Source: an uncultured Panacagrimonas sp. (GTDB taxonomy: Bacteria; Pseudomonadota; Gammaproteobacteria; Nevskiales; Nevskiaceae). Taken from it: a DNA stretch of 20,522 nucleotides. The notes beneath the pieces are model-generated. The model searched no databases, had not been told where the DNA came from, and was given only the letters and a program-made list of their open reading frames with translations. Below, in pieces: positions 8,459 through 16,647 of the stretch. Where the stretch lies: positions 1 to 20,522 of the forward strand of contig CAMLNE010000026.1 in the NCBI GenBank assembly GCA_946481265.1, given 5' to 3'. How positions within the stretch are numbered: position 1 is the first letter of the stretch; every line of letters begins with the position of its first letter. Position numbers and translations under genes: made by a program.

Positions 8459-10630
8459 GTGAAAAGCCCCATCGTCGCCGCAGGTCTTGTGGTGCTGTTG
8501 AGCGTGACCGGATGCGGGGAAAAATCCTCGACCGCGGATTCCGGATCCGCGGCGCCGGCCACCGCGGATGCACCGATCGCGCAGGTCGACACCGCGCGCA
8601 TCAAGGCGGCGGACAGCGAGCCGGGCGTCTGGCTGAGCACGGGGCGGACCTACAGCGACCAGCGCTTCAGCCCGCTGGACAAGGTCAACGACCAGAACGT
8701 CGCCAAGCTCGGTCTGGCCTGGACCTACAAGGTCGACGTGGATCGTGGCACCGAGGCCACGCCGCTGGTCGTCGACGGCATGATGTACACCACGGGGGCG
8801 TACAGCATCCTGTACGCGCTCAATGCCAAGACCGGTGAACTGGTCTGGAGATACGACCCCGAAGTGCCGCGCGCCAAGTCCGGCAATGCCTGTTGCGACG
8901 TGGTCAACCGGGGTGTCGCGATCAGCGGCGGCAAGGTGTTCCTCGCCGCGTTCGACGGCCGCCTGATCGCGCTCGATGCCCGCAACGGGAAGAAGATCTG
9001 GGAGAGCGACGCCTCCGACGGCTCCGGCCGCACCTTGGCGCTCACCGGCGCGCCGATCGTGGTCAAGGACAAGGTGATCATCGGCAGCGGCGGCGCGGAG
9101 TTCAACGCGCGCGGTTTTGTCTCGGCGTTCAGCGCGGCTGACGGCGAGCTGCTGTGGCGCTGGTACACGGTGCCGGGCGATCCGTCGAAGCCGCAGGAGA
9201 CGCCGGCGCTCGATATGGCCGTCAAGACCTGGAAGGGCACGAGGTTCGTCGAGCAGGGCGGCGGCGGCACCGTGTGGAACAGCTTCTCCTACGATCCCGA
9301 GGCCAACCTTCTCTACTTCGGCACCGGCAACGGCGTGTCGTGGAACCGCATCGAGCGCGGTGAACCGGCGGACGCCGACAACCTCTTCATCTCGTCGATC
9401 GTGGCGCTCAACCCCGACTCCGGCGAGTACGCCTGGCACTACCAGGAAACCCCCGGCGACAACTGGGACTACGACGCCACCGGGACGATCGTGCTGGCCG
9501 ACCTGCCCATCGATGACAAACCGCGCAAACTGCTGCTGCACGCGCCGAAGAACGGCTTCTTCTACGTGCTGGACCGCCTGACCGGCGAGCTGATCAGCGC
9601 CGAGAACTTCGTGCCGGTCAACTGGGCGACGCACGTCGATCTGAAGACCGGCCGGCCGGTGATCGACCAGGAGGCCGCGGACTGGACCAAGGAACCGAAG
9701 CTCGTGATCCCCGGCCCGCTGGGCGCGCACAACTGGCAGCCGATGTCGTTCAGCCCCGAGACCGGCCTGGTCTACATCCCGGCGCAGGAAGCGGCCTCGC
9801 TGCTGTCGCCGCACAAGGATCCGGAGTTCGACAATCGCGAGGGCGCCTGGAACATCGGCCTGGATCTGCCGTTCCCCGAAGAGGCCGCGGCGATGACCGA
9901 GGCGGTGAAGAGCTACAAGGGCCGGCTGCTGGCCTGGGACCCGGTGGCGCAGAAGAAGGTCTGGTCGCAGGAGTACCCGAACATCTGGAACGGCGGCACG
10001 CTGGCAACCGCTGGCAACCTCGTGTTCCAGGGCACGGCGGACGGACGCTTCGTCGCCTACTCGGCCGACAAGGGCACCAAGCTGTGGGAAACGCCGGCGA
10101 ACAGCGGCGTCATGGCCGGCCCGATGACCTACGAGATCGATGGCGAACAGTACGTCACCGTGATGGCGGGCTGGGGCGGCGTGTTTCCGCTGCTCGCCGG
10201 CGCGGTTTCCAACAACGCCAAGGTGGAGCCCGAGGCGCGCGTGCTGACATACAAGCTCGGGGGCAGCGGCACGCTGCCCCCGGCGAAGAACAATCCGAAC
10301 CCGATCCCGGAGCTGCAGGAACTCACCGGCGACGAGAAGACGATCGCTCGCGGCGCCGACCTGTACGGCAACAACTGCTCGTACTGCCACGGCCTGAACG
10401 CGATCAGCGGTGGCGTGATTCCGGACCTGCGTTACCTGACGCCGGAAAAGCACCAGATCTTCGCGGGCATCGTGGCGGGCGCGCGGGCGGATCGCGGCAT
10501 GCCCTCGTTCGCGGGACGCCTGAGCGTCGAGGAGACCGAGGCCATCCGGCAGTACCTGATCCAGCAGTCGCACAAGCTCAAGAGCGACCTGGAAAAGCCT
10601 GCCGCCGAGGCCGAGGGCGCTGCCGGCTGA
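8459..10630 (+). CDS. Lipoprotein quinohemoprotein alcohol dehydrogenase with lanthanide-type Asp
   Basis: This is a 723-residue paralogue of the preceding dehydrogenase, similar along its whole length. The start is GTG 8459, preceded by AAGGAGAG. A lipoprotein signal ends in VTGC with Cys19, followed by Gly, again predicting outer-membrane anchoring. It has the adjacent cysteines Cys145-Cys146, metal ligands Glu214 and Asn291, and catalytic Asp337 in NWDYD. Two residues later is Asp339. In XoxF, ExaF and PedH an Asp at this +2 position contacts the lanthanide, and calcium enzymes have Ala or Thr there. By that rule this copy may use a rare-earth ion, which would be unusual for a heme-containing (type II) enzyme. 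The cytochrome domain carries CSYCH at 640-644 and a downstream RGMP Met segment. The 239-bp gap to the first copy holds a hairpin, so separate regulation is plausible. A strong terminator follows. Confidence 0.93.
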   Translation: MKSPIVAAGLVVLLSVTGCGEKSSTADSGSAAPATADAPIAQVDTARIKAADSEPGVWLSTGRTYSDQRFSPLDKVNDQNVAKLGLAWTYKVDVDRGTEATPLVVDGMMYTTGAYSILYALNAKTGELVWRYDPEVPRAKSGNACCDVVNRGVAISGGKVFLAAFDGRLIALDARNGKKIWESDASDGSGRTLALTGAPIVVKDKVIIGSGGAEFNARGFVSAFSAADGELLWRWYTVPGDPSKPQETPALDMAVKTWKGTRFVEQGGGGTVWNSFSYDPEANLLYFGTGNGVSWNRIERGEPADADNLFISSIVALNPDSGEYAWHYQETPGDNWDYDATGTIVLADLPIDDKPRKLLLHAPKNGFFYVLDRLTGELISAENFVPVNWATHVDLKTGRPVIDQEAADWTKEPKLVIPGPLGAHNWQPMSFSPETGLVYIPAQEAASLLSPHKDPEFDNREGAWNIGLDLPFPEEAAAMTEAVKSYKGRLLAWDPVAQKKVWSQEYPNIWNGGTLATAGNLVFQGTADGRFVAYSADKGTKLWETPANSGVMAGPMTYEIDGEQYVTVMAGWGGVFPLLAGAVSNNAKVEPEARVLTYKLGGSGTLPPAKNNPNPIPELQELTGDEKTIARGADLYGNNCSYCHGLNAISGGVIPDLRYLTPEKHQIFAGIVAGARADRGMPSFAGRLSVEETEAIRQYLIQQSHKLKSDLEKPAAEAEGAAG

Positions 10631-10654
10631 GACGCACCGCGACATCGCAACGAG

Positions 10655-10685
10655 AAAACGCCCGGCAATGCCGGGCGTTTTCGTT
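10655..10685 (+). terminator. Rho-independent terminator
   Basis: AAAACGCCCGGC (10655-10666) pairs perfectly over 12 bp with 10670-10681, with the loop AAT. The stem ends in four T followed by CGTTT. It begins 25 bases after the stop of the second alcohol dehydrogenase. The A run on the left makes it usable in both directions. This marks the end of the alcohol dehydrogenase transcript. Confidence 0.92.
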
Positions 10686-10771
10686 TCCGCCATCCGGGCT
10701 TGCCCGCGGGCGTGCCGGCCTGCCCATGCCCGTACCCTGTGCAGACTTCCCGTGAAGCCCCGGAGGCCCAG

Positions 10772-11353
10772 ATGAGCACGCAACCGATCAGCCGCTTTCC
10801 CGCGCCCGAACTGGCTTCGCTGCCGGACGATGTCCGCGGACGAATCCTCGCGGTCCAGGAAAAATCGGGCTTCGTCCCGAACGTCTTCCTGGTGCTGGCG
10901 CGCCGCCCCGACGAGTTCCGCGCCTTCGTCGGCTACCACGACGCGTTGATGGACCGGTCGGGCGGCCTGAACAAGGCCGAGCGCGAGATGATCGTGGTCG
11001 CCACCTCGGGCCTGAACCAGTGCCAGTACTGCGTGATCGCCCATGGCGCGATCCTGCGCATCCGGGCGCGCAATCCGCTGATCGCCGACCAGCTCGCCGT
11101 GAATTACCGCAAGGCGGACATCAGCCCGCGCCAGCGCGCCATGCTCGACTTCGCGGTGAAGACCTCGCAGCGTGCCCAGGAGATCGAGGAGGCCGACTAC
11201 GAAGCGCTGCGCGCGCACGGCTTCGACGACGAGGACATCTGGGACATCGCCTCGATCAGCGCCTTCTTCGCCATGTCCAACCGCGTCGCCAACGCCTTCT
11301 CGATGCGGCCGAACGACGAGTTCTACCTGATGGGACGCCTGCCCAAGACCTGA
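10772..11353 (+). CDS. AhpD/carboxymuconolactone decarboxylase-like peroxidase-related protein
   Basis: This 193-residue all-helical protein has the AhpD-type active site CQYCxxxH: Cys84, Cys87 and His91. It matches what I know of the 'uncharacterized peroxidase-related enzyme' branch of the carboxymuconolactone decarboxylase-like superfamily. The cysteine pair suggests a thiol peroxidase or disulfide reductase role, not a decarboxylase, since true decarboxylases lack the CxxC. ATG 10772 has GGAGG nine bases upstream. It has no signal peptide and is cytoplasmic. A terminator lies before it and a convergent MFS gene after it with a 13-bp gap, so it is a single-gene unit. A detoxifying role beside oxidative alkane metabolism is possible, but nothing in the sequence proves it. 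Confidence 0.85.
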   Translation: MSTQPISRFPAPELASLPDDVRGRILAVQEKSGFVPNVFLVLARRPDEFRAFVGYHDALMDRSGGLNKAEREMIVVATSGLNQCQYCVIAHGAILRIRARNPLIADQLAVNYRKADISPRQRAMLDFAVKTSQRAQEIEEADYEALRAHGFDDEDIWDIASISAFFAMSNRVANAFSMRPNDEFYLMGRLPKT

Positions 11354-11366
11354 GTCGACGGATCGC

Positions 11367-12578
11367 TCAGCGCGCCGCCGCGGGCTGGCCCTGCTCCGGC
11401 TCGCGCAGCAGCGGCATCAGCGCCCAGACACCGAGCGCCGGCCCGACGCCCATCCAGGGGATCAGCGCTGCGAGCGGGAAGTGCTGCGCGAGCCAGACGA
11501 AGAGCTGGATGCTGAGGATCGAGATCGCGAAACCGATGCTGTTGGTCAGGGTCAGCACGCTGCCGACCAGGGCGGGTGGCGAGTTGCCGGCGGTCAGCGC
11601 CGAGAACTGGGGCGAGTCGCCGGAGATGCTGATGCCCCAGATGACCAGCCAGGCCGCGAACAGCGGCAGCGGCGCATCGAGCATCCAGGGCGCGGCCAGG
11701 CAGCACAGGCCGCTGGTCGCGAGCATCGCGCCGGCCACCGGCGCGCTGCCCAGGCGCTTTGCGATCCAGCCGCCGGCGGCGCAGCCCAGCGCACCCGAGC
11801 CGAGCGCGACGAAGGCGGACCACGAGATCAGGGCGGGGCTGCTCAGGCGCGTGGCCAGGATCATCGGCATCAGCACCCACAGCGTGTACAGCTCCCACAT
11901 GTGACCGAAGTAGCCGAGCACCGAGGCGCGCACCCGGCGATCGCCGCTCACCGCCCACAGCGCGCGAAGCCGTAGTCCCGGCGCGCGCGAGGGCGGCTGC
12001 GGCGGCTCCGGGATCAGCAGGAACAGCAGCACGCCGGCGATGGCGGCGATGATCGACACGGCATGGAAGACATCGGCCCAGGGCCAGCCGACCGCCGCTC
12101 CGCGCAGCGCGTGCGGCAGGGCGCTGCCCAGCACCAGGGCGCCGACCAGCAGGCCGAGCGCGCTGCCCAGTCCGCGCGGAAACCACTGCGCGGCGATCTT
12201 CATGCCCACCGGATAGATGCCGGCAAGGAAGAAGCCGGTGAGGAAGCGCCAGGCGCACAGCGCACCGAACGAAGGAGGCGCGGCCAGTGCCGCGAGCGTG
12301 CACAGGGCCTGCGCCAGCGAGCACAGCAGGAACACGTGGCGCGTCGAGAAGCGATCGGCGATCGACAGCAGGGCGAACAGCAGGGCACCGATGATGAAGC
12401 CGAGCTGCACCGCCGAGGTCAGCGTGCCGACCGAGGCCGCGCTCCAGCCATAGGCGGCCTGCAGCTCGGGCATCACGGCGTTGACCGCGAACCAGGTCGA
12501 GGTGCCGGCGAGCTGTGCCAGCACCAGCACGGGAAGGATTCGACGGGGAGGTGCCGGCGTCGGGGCGACAGGCTTCAT
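11367..12578 (-). CDS. MFS transporter, 12 membrane segments
   Basis: This is a 403-residue integral membrane protein of the major facilitator superfamily. I count twelve hydrophobic segments, the first starting at about residue 14 and the last ending about 15 residues before the C terminus, with a longer polar loop between segments 6 and 7 as usual. The sequence suggests a proton-driven transporter of the broad CynX/NarK-like or drug-efflux group; the substrate cannot be read from it. ATG at 12578 is chosen because it leaves a short cytoplasmic N terminus before the first segment; the open frame extends to 12767 without transporter-like sequence. No clear ribosome binding site is visible. 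It converges on the AhpD-like gene. Confidence 0.85.
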   Translation of the reverse strand: MKPVAPTPAPPRRILPVLVLAQLAGTSTWFAVNAVMPELQAAYGWSAASVGTLTSAVQLGFIIGALLFALLSIADRFSTRHVFLLCSLAQALCTLAALAAPPSFGALCAWRFLTGFFLAGIYPVGMKIAAQWFPRGLGSALGLLVGALVLGSALPHALRGAAVGWPWADVFHAVSIIAAIAGVLLFLLIPEPPQPPSRAPGLRLRALWAVSGDRRVRASVLGYFGHMWELYTLWVLMPMILATRLSSPALISWSAFVALGSGALGCAAGGWIAKRLGSAPVAGAMLATSGLCCLAAPWMLDAPLPLFAAWLVIWGISISGDSPQFSALTAGNSPPALVGSVLTLTNSIGFAISILSIQLFVWLAQHFPLAALIPWMGVGPALGVWALMPLLREPEQGQPAAAR

Positions 12579-12911
12579 GCGGCGTTGCAAGGCGGGCAGG
12601 ACGACAGGCTGGGGGAAGCCTCGGGGGAGCGTAGCGGGCGGAGGTAGCCGGGTTGGCGACCCTGCGCAGGAGCCGCAGCGTATAGGTGAATGGCCAAGGT
12701 TCCGAGCACCACCCCGACGCGAGCGGTCCGGCGCGATGGTTTGACCGGCGCTTCTCCCGCAGGCCATCGACCCCCAGGCATCGGATCCGCCCGCCGCATC
12801 GGCCGCGGCAGCTGCGGCCCTGCACTTCCCTGCGCGGTCGCAGCAGGAGTGGGAGGCCGTGCGGGCTGACGCGCGCGGGGCACAGCATCCCGCTGCAAAG
12901 CCGGACGCCGC
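12579..12911. other. 333-bp intergenic region between MFS and regulator genes
   Basis: It lies between two minus-strand genes and should hold the MFS promoter and the 3' end of the regulator. I see only a small hairpin, GGCCGC at 12801-12806 with GCGGCC at 12814-12819, without a T run on either strand. Open frames here have the shadow-like Arg/Pro/Ala composition and no recognisable product. No convincing promoter hexamers were found. Confidence 0.5.
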
Positions 12912-13994
12912 CTAGGCCGGATGCAGGGAAAGCGGGAAGGTTTCGCTCAGGGTCATGACCTGGCCCGAGGCCATCGCGTCGTAGCCGGGCAGGGCGTTGA
13001 TCACGGCGCGGAACTCGGCGCTGCGCAGTTCCGCCAGGACCGGCTGCATGGTCGGCGCGCTGAGCGTCTCGGCGCGGCAGGCGAAGAAGTAGCGCTCCGA
13101 GATCAGCGGCAGGAAGTCCAGGCCGAAGCGCTGCGCCGGCGTCTCCACGCCGAAGCCGGCGTCGGCCATGCCGCTGGCGATATAGGCCGCCACCGCCGCA
13201 TGCGTGAATTCATGCGTGTCGTAGCCGCGTACGCGCCGCGGGTCGATCTTCTCCTGGCCCAGCATCAGGTCGATCAGCAGGCGCGTGCCCGCGCCCGGCT
13301 GGCGATTGACGAAGCGCAGGTCCTCGCGCGCCACATCCGGCCAGCCGCGCACTCCCTTGGGGTTGCCACGCGCGGTCATCAGGCCGAGCCGGCGCGTGGC
13401 CAGCAGGATCAGTCGCACGTCGCGCGCGCGCAGGTCGCGCAGGTAATGGGCCAGCGCGGGTTTCTCGTACTCGCCGACCGGGACATGGAAGCCGGCCATG
13501 TCGCAGCCGCCGCGGGCCAGTGCGCTGACCGCTTCCAGGCTGGTGCAGTACTTCAGGTCGAGCGGGATCTGCTGGTCGTGGAAGCGGCGGCGCAGGGCCT
13601 CGACCGCGAAGCCATGGCTTGCATGCAGGCGCAGGATGCCCTGGGCGTCGGTGAGCGCGCGCTCGATCTCGGCCTCGAGCTCGGAGGCCAGCGAGTCGAA
13701 CAGCGGCGTCAGGCGCGCGGCGATGCGGCGTTCGGCCCAGACCAGTTTCTCCCCGAGCGGGCTGAGCACCGCGCCGCGCCCGCGTCGACTGCTCAGCAGC
13801 GGTACGCCGAAGGCTCGCTGGCCCTCGCGCAGCACGCCCCAGGCATAGCGGTACGACAGGTTCATGCGGCGACAGGCCTCGCGCAGCGTGCCGGCCTCGT
13901 CGACATGGACCAGCAGTTCCGCCAGGCGCGGCAGCACGGTCGCGCCTTCGCCATGGTCGAGCTGCCACTGGGGCTTGATCGAGACGCGGAACAT
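12912..13994 (-). CDS. Winged-helix regulator with periplasmic-binding-protein-like sensor domain
   Basis: This 360-residue one-component regulator has a ModE/LysR-type winged helix at roughly residues 20-95, with the helix-turn-helix around 33-56 (AGTLREACRRM, then NLSYRYAWGVL). A C-terminal half from about 130 resembles the type 2 periplasmic-binding fold found in molybdate- and substrate-sensing regulators (PBP_like). It is divergent from fdsG with a 169-bp shared gap. That is where fdsR, the regulator of the fds operon in Cupriavidus, would be expected, so it is the likely controller of this formate dehydrogenase. Formate, molybdate or a cofactor precursor are candidate ligands. ATG 13994 gives the start MFRVSIKPQW, which fits the family; an in-frame ATG at 14057 would extend across the candidate operator and is less likely. 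A linear palindrome just upstream of this start may be its binding site. Confidence 0.85.
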   Translation of the reverse strand: MFRVSIKPQWQLDHGEGATVLPRLAELLVHVDEAGTLREACRRMNLSYRYAWGVLREGQRAFGVPLLSSRRGRGAVLSPLGEKLVWAERRIAARLTPLFDSLASELEAEIERALTDAQGILRLHASHGFAVEALRRRFHDQQIPLDLKYCTSLEAVSALARGGCDMAGFHVPVGEYEKPALAHYLRDLRARDVRLILLATRRLGLMTARGNPKGVRGWPDVAREDLRFVNRQPGAGTRLLIDLMLGQEKIDPRRVRGYDTHEFTHAAVAAYIASGMADAGFGVETPAQRFGLDFLPLISERYFFACRAETLSAPTMQPVLAELRSAEFRAVINALPGYDAMASGQVMTLSETFPLSLHPA

Positions 13995-14004
13995 GGGCGC
14001 AGCA

Positions 14005-14026
14005 TATAGGCTGTAAACAGCCGATA
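14005..14026. promoter_or_regulatory. Palindrome in the divergent regulator/fds promoter region
   Basis: TATAGGCTGT and ACAGCCGATA form a 22-bp near-perfect dyad around a central AA; only the fourth position of the arms fails to match. The inner 14 bases, GGCTGTAAACAGCC, are a perfect inverted repeat. It sits 11 bp upstream of the regulator start codon and 137 bp upstream of fdsG. Size and place suit an operator for a winged-helix dimer controlling its own gene and the fds operon. The binding protein is inferred. Confidence 0.5.
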
Positions 14027-14163
14027 GAAGCGGCAAGTCCCGGCCGATTGTTGGCATCCACGGGCCGCCGGAATACCGTGCGGCATTGATCCGGCGCCCT
14101 TTTTCCAGAAATCACGAAATAGGCTCCGGAACCGCCGATACCGCCAGCCGACGCCAGCCCCCC

Positions 14164-14676
14164 ATGAAGCAGGCCCGAACCATCCCCATCAAGCCGGTGC
14201 CCGGCGCGAATCTTCCCGCGGGGCAGCGCGCGGCGGTGACCGCCGCCGTGCAGGCGCATCGCGACATGCCGGGGAACCTGCTGCCGGTGCTCCACGCTGT
14301 CCAGGACCGGCTGGGCTGGGTGCCGCCGGAGACGATCGCGCTGATCGCCTTCGAGCTGAACCTGTCGCGAGCCGAGGTGCACGGTGTCCTGAGCTTCTAC
14401 CACGGCTTTCGCAGCCGGCAGCCGGGCCGCCACGTGCTGCAGCTGTGCCGTGCGGAAGCCTGCCAGGCGCGGGGCGCGGCCGCCCTCGAGACGCATGCGA
14501 AGAAGACCCTGGGCGTCGACTTCCACGCCACCACCGCCGATGGCGCGGTCACCCTCGAGCCGGTCTACTGCCTGGGCAACTGCGCGCTGGGCCCATCCCT
14601 GATGGTCGACGACAAGCTCTGCGGCCGGGTCAGTCCGGCGCGTTTCGATCAGCTGGTCGGGGACATGAGGGCATGA
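14164..14676 (+). CDS. fdsG: NAD-linked formate dehydrogenase gamma subunit (NuoE-like)
   Basis: This is a 170-residue thioredoxin-like [2Fe-2S] protein. The four cluster cysteines follow the NuoE pattern: Cys95 and Cys100, then Cys136 and Cys140 in YCLGNC. It forms the diaphorase part of the soluble Fds complex with FdsB and relays electrons toward FMN and NAD. ATG 14164 has no visible ribosome binding site. The frame is open back to 14086, but those codons look like leader sequence. Its stop overlaps the fdsB start in ATGA, a sign of translational coupling. The order fdsG-fdsB-fdsA-fdhD is that of the known fdsGBACD operon of Cupriavidus. Confidence 0.93.
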   Translation: MKQARTIPIKPVPGANLPAGQRAAVTAAVQAHRDMPGNLLPVLHAVQDRLGWVPPETIALIAFELNLSRAEVHGVLSFYHGFRSRQPGRHVLQLCRAEACQARGAAALETHAKKTLGVDFHATTADGAVTLEPVYCLGNCALGPSLMVDDKLCGRVSPARFDQLVGDMRA

Positions 14677-16223
14677 GCCGGATCCGCGTCTTCGTCCCGC
14701 GCGACGCCGCCGCACTGTCGGTCGGCGCCGACGAGGTTGCGCACGCCATCGCCGCCGAAGCGGCGCCGCGCGGGATCGAGATCCAGCTGGTGCGCAACGG
14801 CAGCCGCGGCATGCTGTGGCTGGAGCCGATGGTCGAGGTCCAGACGCCGCACGGCCGCATCGCCTACGGCCCGGTGGCGCTGGAGGACGTGCCGGGCCTG
14901 TTCGAGGCCGGCTTCCTCGACGGCGCTGCGCACCCGCTGCATCTCGGCCCGGTCGAGGCGATTCCGTATTTCGCCCGGCAGCAACGCCTGTGCTTCGCGC
15001 GCTGCGGGCTGACCGATCCGCTGAGCCTGGACGACTACCGCGCGCACGGCGGCTACCGGGGCCTCGATCGCGCGCTGCTGATGGAACCCGGCTCGATCGT
15101 GATGTGCGTGACCGACGCCGGCCTGCGCGGGCGTGGCGGCGCGGCCTTCCCCGCCGGCATCAAGTGGAAGACCGTGCTGGACACCCCGGCCGGGCACAAG
15201 TACATCGTCTGCAATGCGGACGAGGGCGACTCCGGCACCTTCTCGGATCGCATGCTGATGGAGGGCGATCCCTACCTGTTGCTGGAGGGCATGGCCATCG
15301 CCGGACTGGCGACGGGCGCCACGCAGGGCTACATCTACCTGCGCTCCGAATACCCCAACGCCTACCGGATCCTGCAGGCCGCCGTCGAGACCGCGCGCGC
15401 GGCGGGCTACCTGGGCGCGGACCTGTGCGGCAGCGGCATGCGCTTCGACATCGAGCTGCGCCTGGGCGCCGGCGCCTACATCTGCGGCGAGGAAACCTCG
15501 CTGCTCGAATCGCTCGAAGGCCGGCGCGGGCAGGTGCGGTTCAAGCCACCGCTGCCGGCGATCAGTGGCCTGTTCGGCAAGCCCACCGTGATCAACAACG
15601 TGATCACGCTGGCCTCGGTGCCGGAGATCCTGGCCCGCGGCGCCGAGCACTATCGCGACCTTGGAGCGGGCCGTTCGCGCGGCACCTTGCCGATCCAGCT
15701 GGCCGGCAACATCCGGCACGGCGGGCTGGTGGAAGTCGCCTTCGGCATCAGCCTGCGCGAACTGCTCTACGACTTCGGCGGCGGTACGCTCAGCGGGCGC
15801 CCGATCCGCGCCGTGCAGGTCGGCGGTCCGCTCGGTGCCTACATGCCCGAGTCGCAGTTCGACACGGTGCTGGACTACGAAGCCTTCGCGGCCATCGGCG
15901 CGATGCTCGGCCACGGCGGCATCGTGGTGTTCGACGACACCGTCGACATGGCGGCCCAGGCGCGCTACGCGATGGAGTTCTGCGCCGTGGAGTCCTGCGG
16001 CAAGTGCACGCCCTGTCGCATCGGCTCGACGCGCGGCGTCGAGGTGATCGACCGGCTGGTCGCGGGACAGGAATCGCAGAAACAGGAAATCCTGTTGCGC
16101 GACCTGTGCGAGACGATGACGCACGGCTCGCTGTGTGCGCTCGGTGGCCTGACGCCATATCCCGTGCTTAGCGCGCTGGATCATTTTCCCGGAGATTTTC
16201 AGCTGGAGGGTGTCCGCCAATGA
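14673..16223 (+). CDS. fdsB: NAD-linked formate dehydrogenase beta subunit (NuoF-like)
   Basis: This 516-residue flavoprotein binds FMN, NAD and one [4Fe-4S] cluster and reduces NAD+ with electrons from formate. The glycine-rich segment GRGGAAF lies at 153-159, with the FMN-site stretch NADEGDSGT starting at 181 and GAGAYICGEE following. Cluster ligands are Cys442, Cys445 and Cys448 in SCGKCTPC, with Cys488 in SLCALGG. The ATG overlaps the fdsG stop. An N-terminal extension of about 120 residues before the NuoF core is normal in FdsB. The reading frame is intact, and a hairpin element with its own gene begins five bases after the stop codon, separating it from fdsA. Confidence 0.95.
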   Translation: MSRIRVFVPRDAAALSVGADEVAHAIAAEAAPRGIEIQLVRNGSRGMLWLEPMVEVQTPHGRIAYGPVALEDVPGLFEAGFLDGAAHPLHLGPVEAIPYFARQQRLCFARCGLTDPLSLDDYRAHGGYRGLDRALLMEPGSIVMCVTDAGLRGRGGAAFPAGIKWKTVLDTPAGHKYIVCNADEGDSGTFSDRMLMEGDPYLLLEGMAIAGLATGATQGYIYLRSEYPNAYRILQAAVETARAAGYLGADLCGSGMRFDIELRLGAGAYICGEETSLLESLEGRRGQVRFKPPLPAISGLFGKPTVINNVITLASVPEILARGAEHYRDLGAGRSRGTLPIQLAGNIRHGGLVEVAFGISLRELLYDFGGGTLSGRPIRAVQVGGPLGAYMPESQFDTVLDYEAFAAIGAMLGHGGIVVFDDTVDMAAQARYAMEFCAVESCGKCTPCRIGSTRGVEVIDRLVAGQESQKQEILLRDLCETMTHGSLCALGGLTPYPVLSALDHFPGDFQLEGVRQ

Positions 16224-16228
16224 GGTTT

Positions 16229-16269
16229 TTCACCGCAAAGGCGCAAAGGGAAAAGAAAGGGCGCAAAGG
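16229..16269 (+). repeat. Left inverted terminal repeat of the GxxExxY element
   Basis: It matches the reverse complement of 16648-16688 without a mismatch; identity stops abruptly at both borders (16228 and 16270 differ). It contains AAAGG at 16256-16260, the only ribosome-binding-like stretch ahead of the GTG at 16269. Confidence 0.95.
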
Positions 16270-16646
16270 TGGATGAGAATGAATGCTCGAAATCCATCAT
16301 TGGCGCCGCGATCGAGGTGCATCGCGTTCTTGGCGCGGGCCTGCTCGAATCAGCCTACGAACGCGCGATGGCGGTCGAGCTCGAGCAACGCGGCATCCGG
16401 GCGGCGAGGCAGGTCCTGCTTCCGGTCACTTACAAAGGCGTTGAGCTCGACGAGGCGTACCGCATCGACCTGCTGGTCGAGAATCGCGTCGTCGTCGAGA
16501 TCAAGGCGGTGTTGGCCTTCGCACCTGTCCACACCGCGCAACTCCTCACCTACCTTCGTCTTGCCGATAAGAGGCTGGGCCTTCTTCTCAATTTTCATTC
16601 GGAATCGATGCGGTCAGGAATCAAGCGTGTCGCAAACAACGTGTAG
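16269..16646 (+). CDS. GxxExxY protein, PD-(D/E)XK-like
   Basis: This is a small 125-residue protein of the GxxExxY family. The signature GLLESAY occupies residues 24-30. A nuclease-like core follows, with Asp67 in YRIDLL and Glu77-x-Lys79 in VEIKAV, the D...ExK arrangement of PD-(D/E)XK enzymes. The catalytic residues look intact. The family's biochemical role is not established; a nuclease or recombination function tied to the element's spread is inference. The GTG start follows AAAGG by eight bases, and both lie in the left inverted arm, so translation would compete with the mRNA hairpin. It shares strand and transcript with fds but has no expected part in formate oxidation. Confidence 0.85.
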   Translation: MDENECSKSIIGAAIEVHRVLGAGLLESAYERAMAVELEQRGIRAARQVLLPVTYKGVELDEAYRIDLLVENRVVVEIKAVLAFAPVHTAQLLTYLRLADKRLGLLLNFHSESMRSGIKRVANNV

Positions 16647-16647
16647 T

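Noticed and set aside
8333..11218. 961-codon open frame on the minus strand opposite the second alcohol dehydrogenase
   Set aside because: It is a shadow of a gene with clear PQQ and heme motifs; its Arg/Ala/His-rich translation has no recognisable domain, and such frames occur opposite nearly every gene here.
14051..14077. TTGGCA followed by AATACC as an fdsG promoter
   Set aside because: The spacing is about 15-16 bases and the -10 match is poor; I could not defend it over chance.
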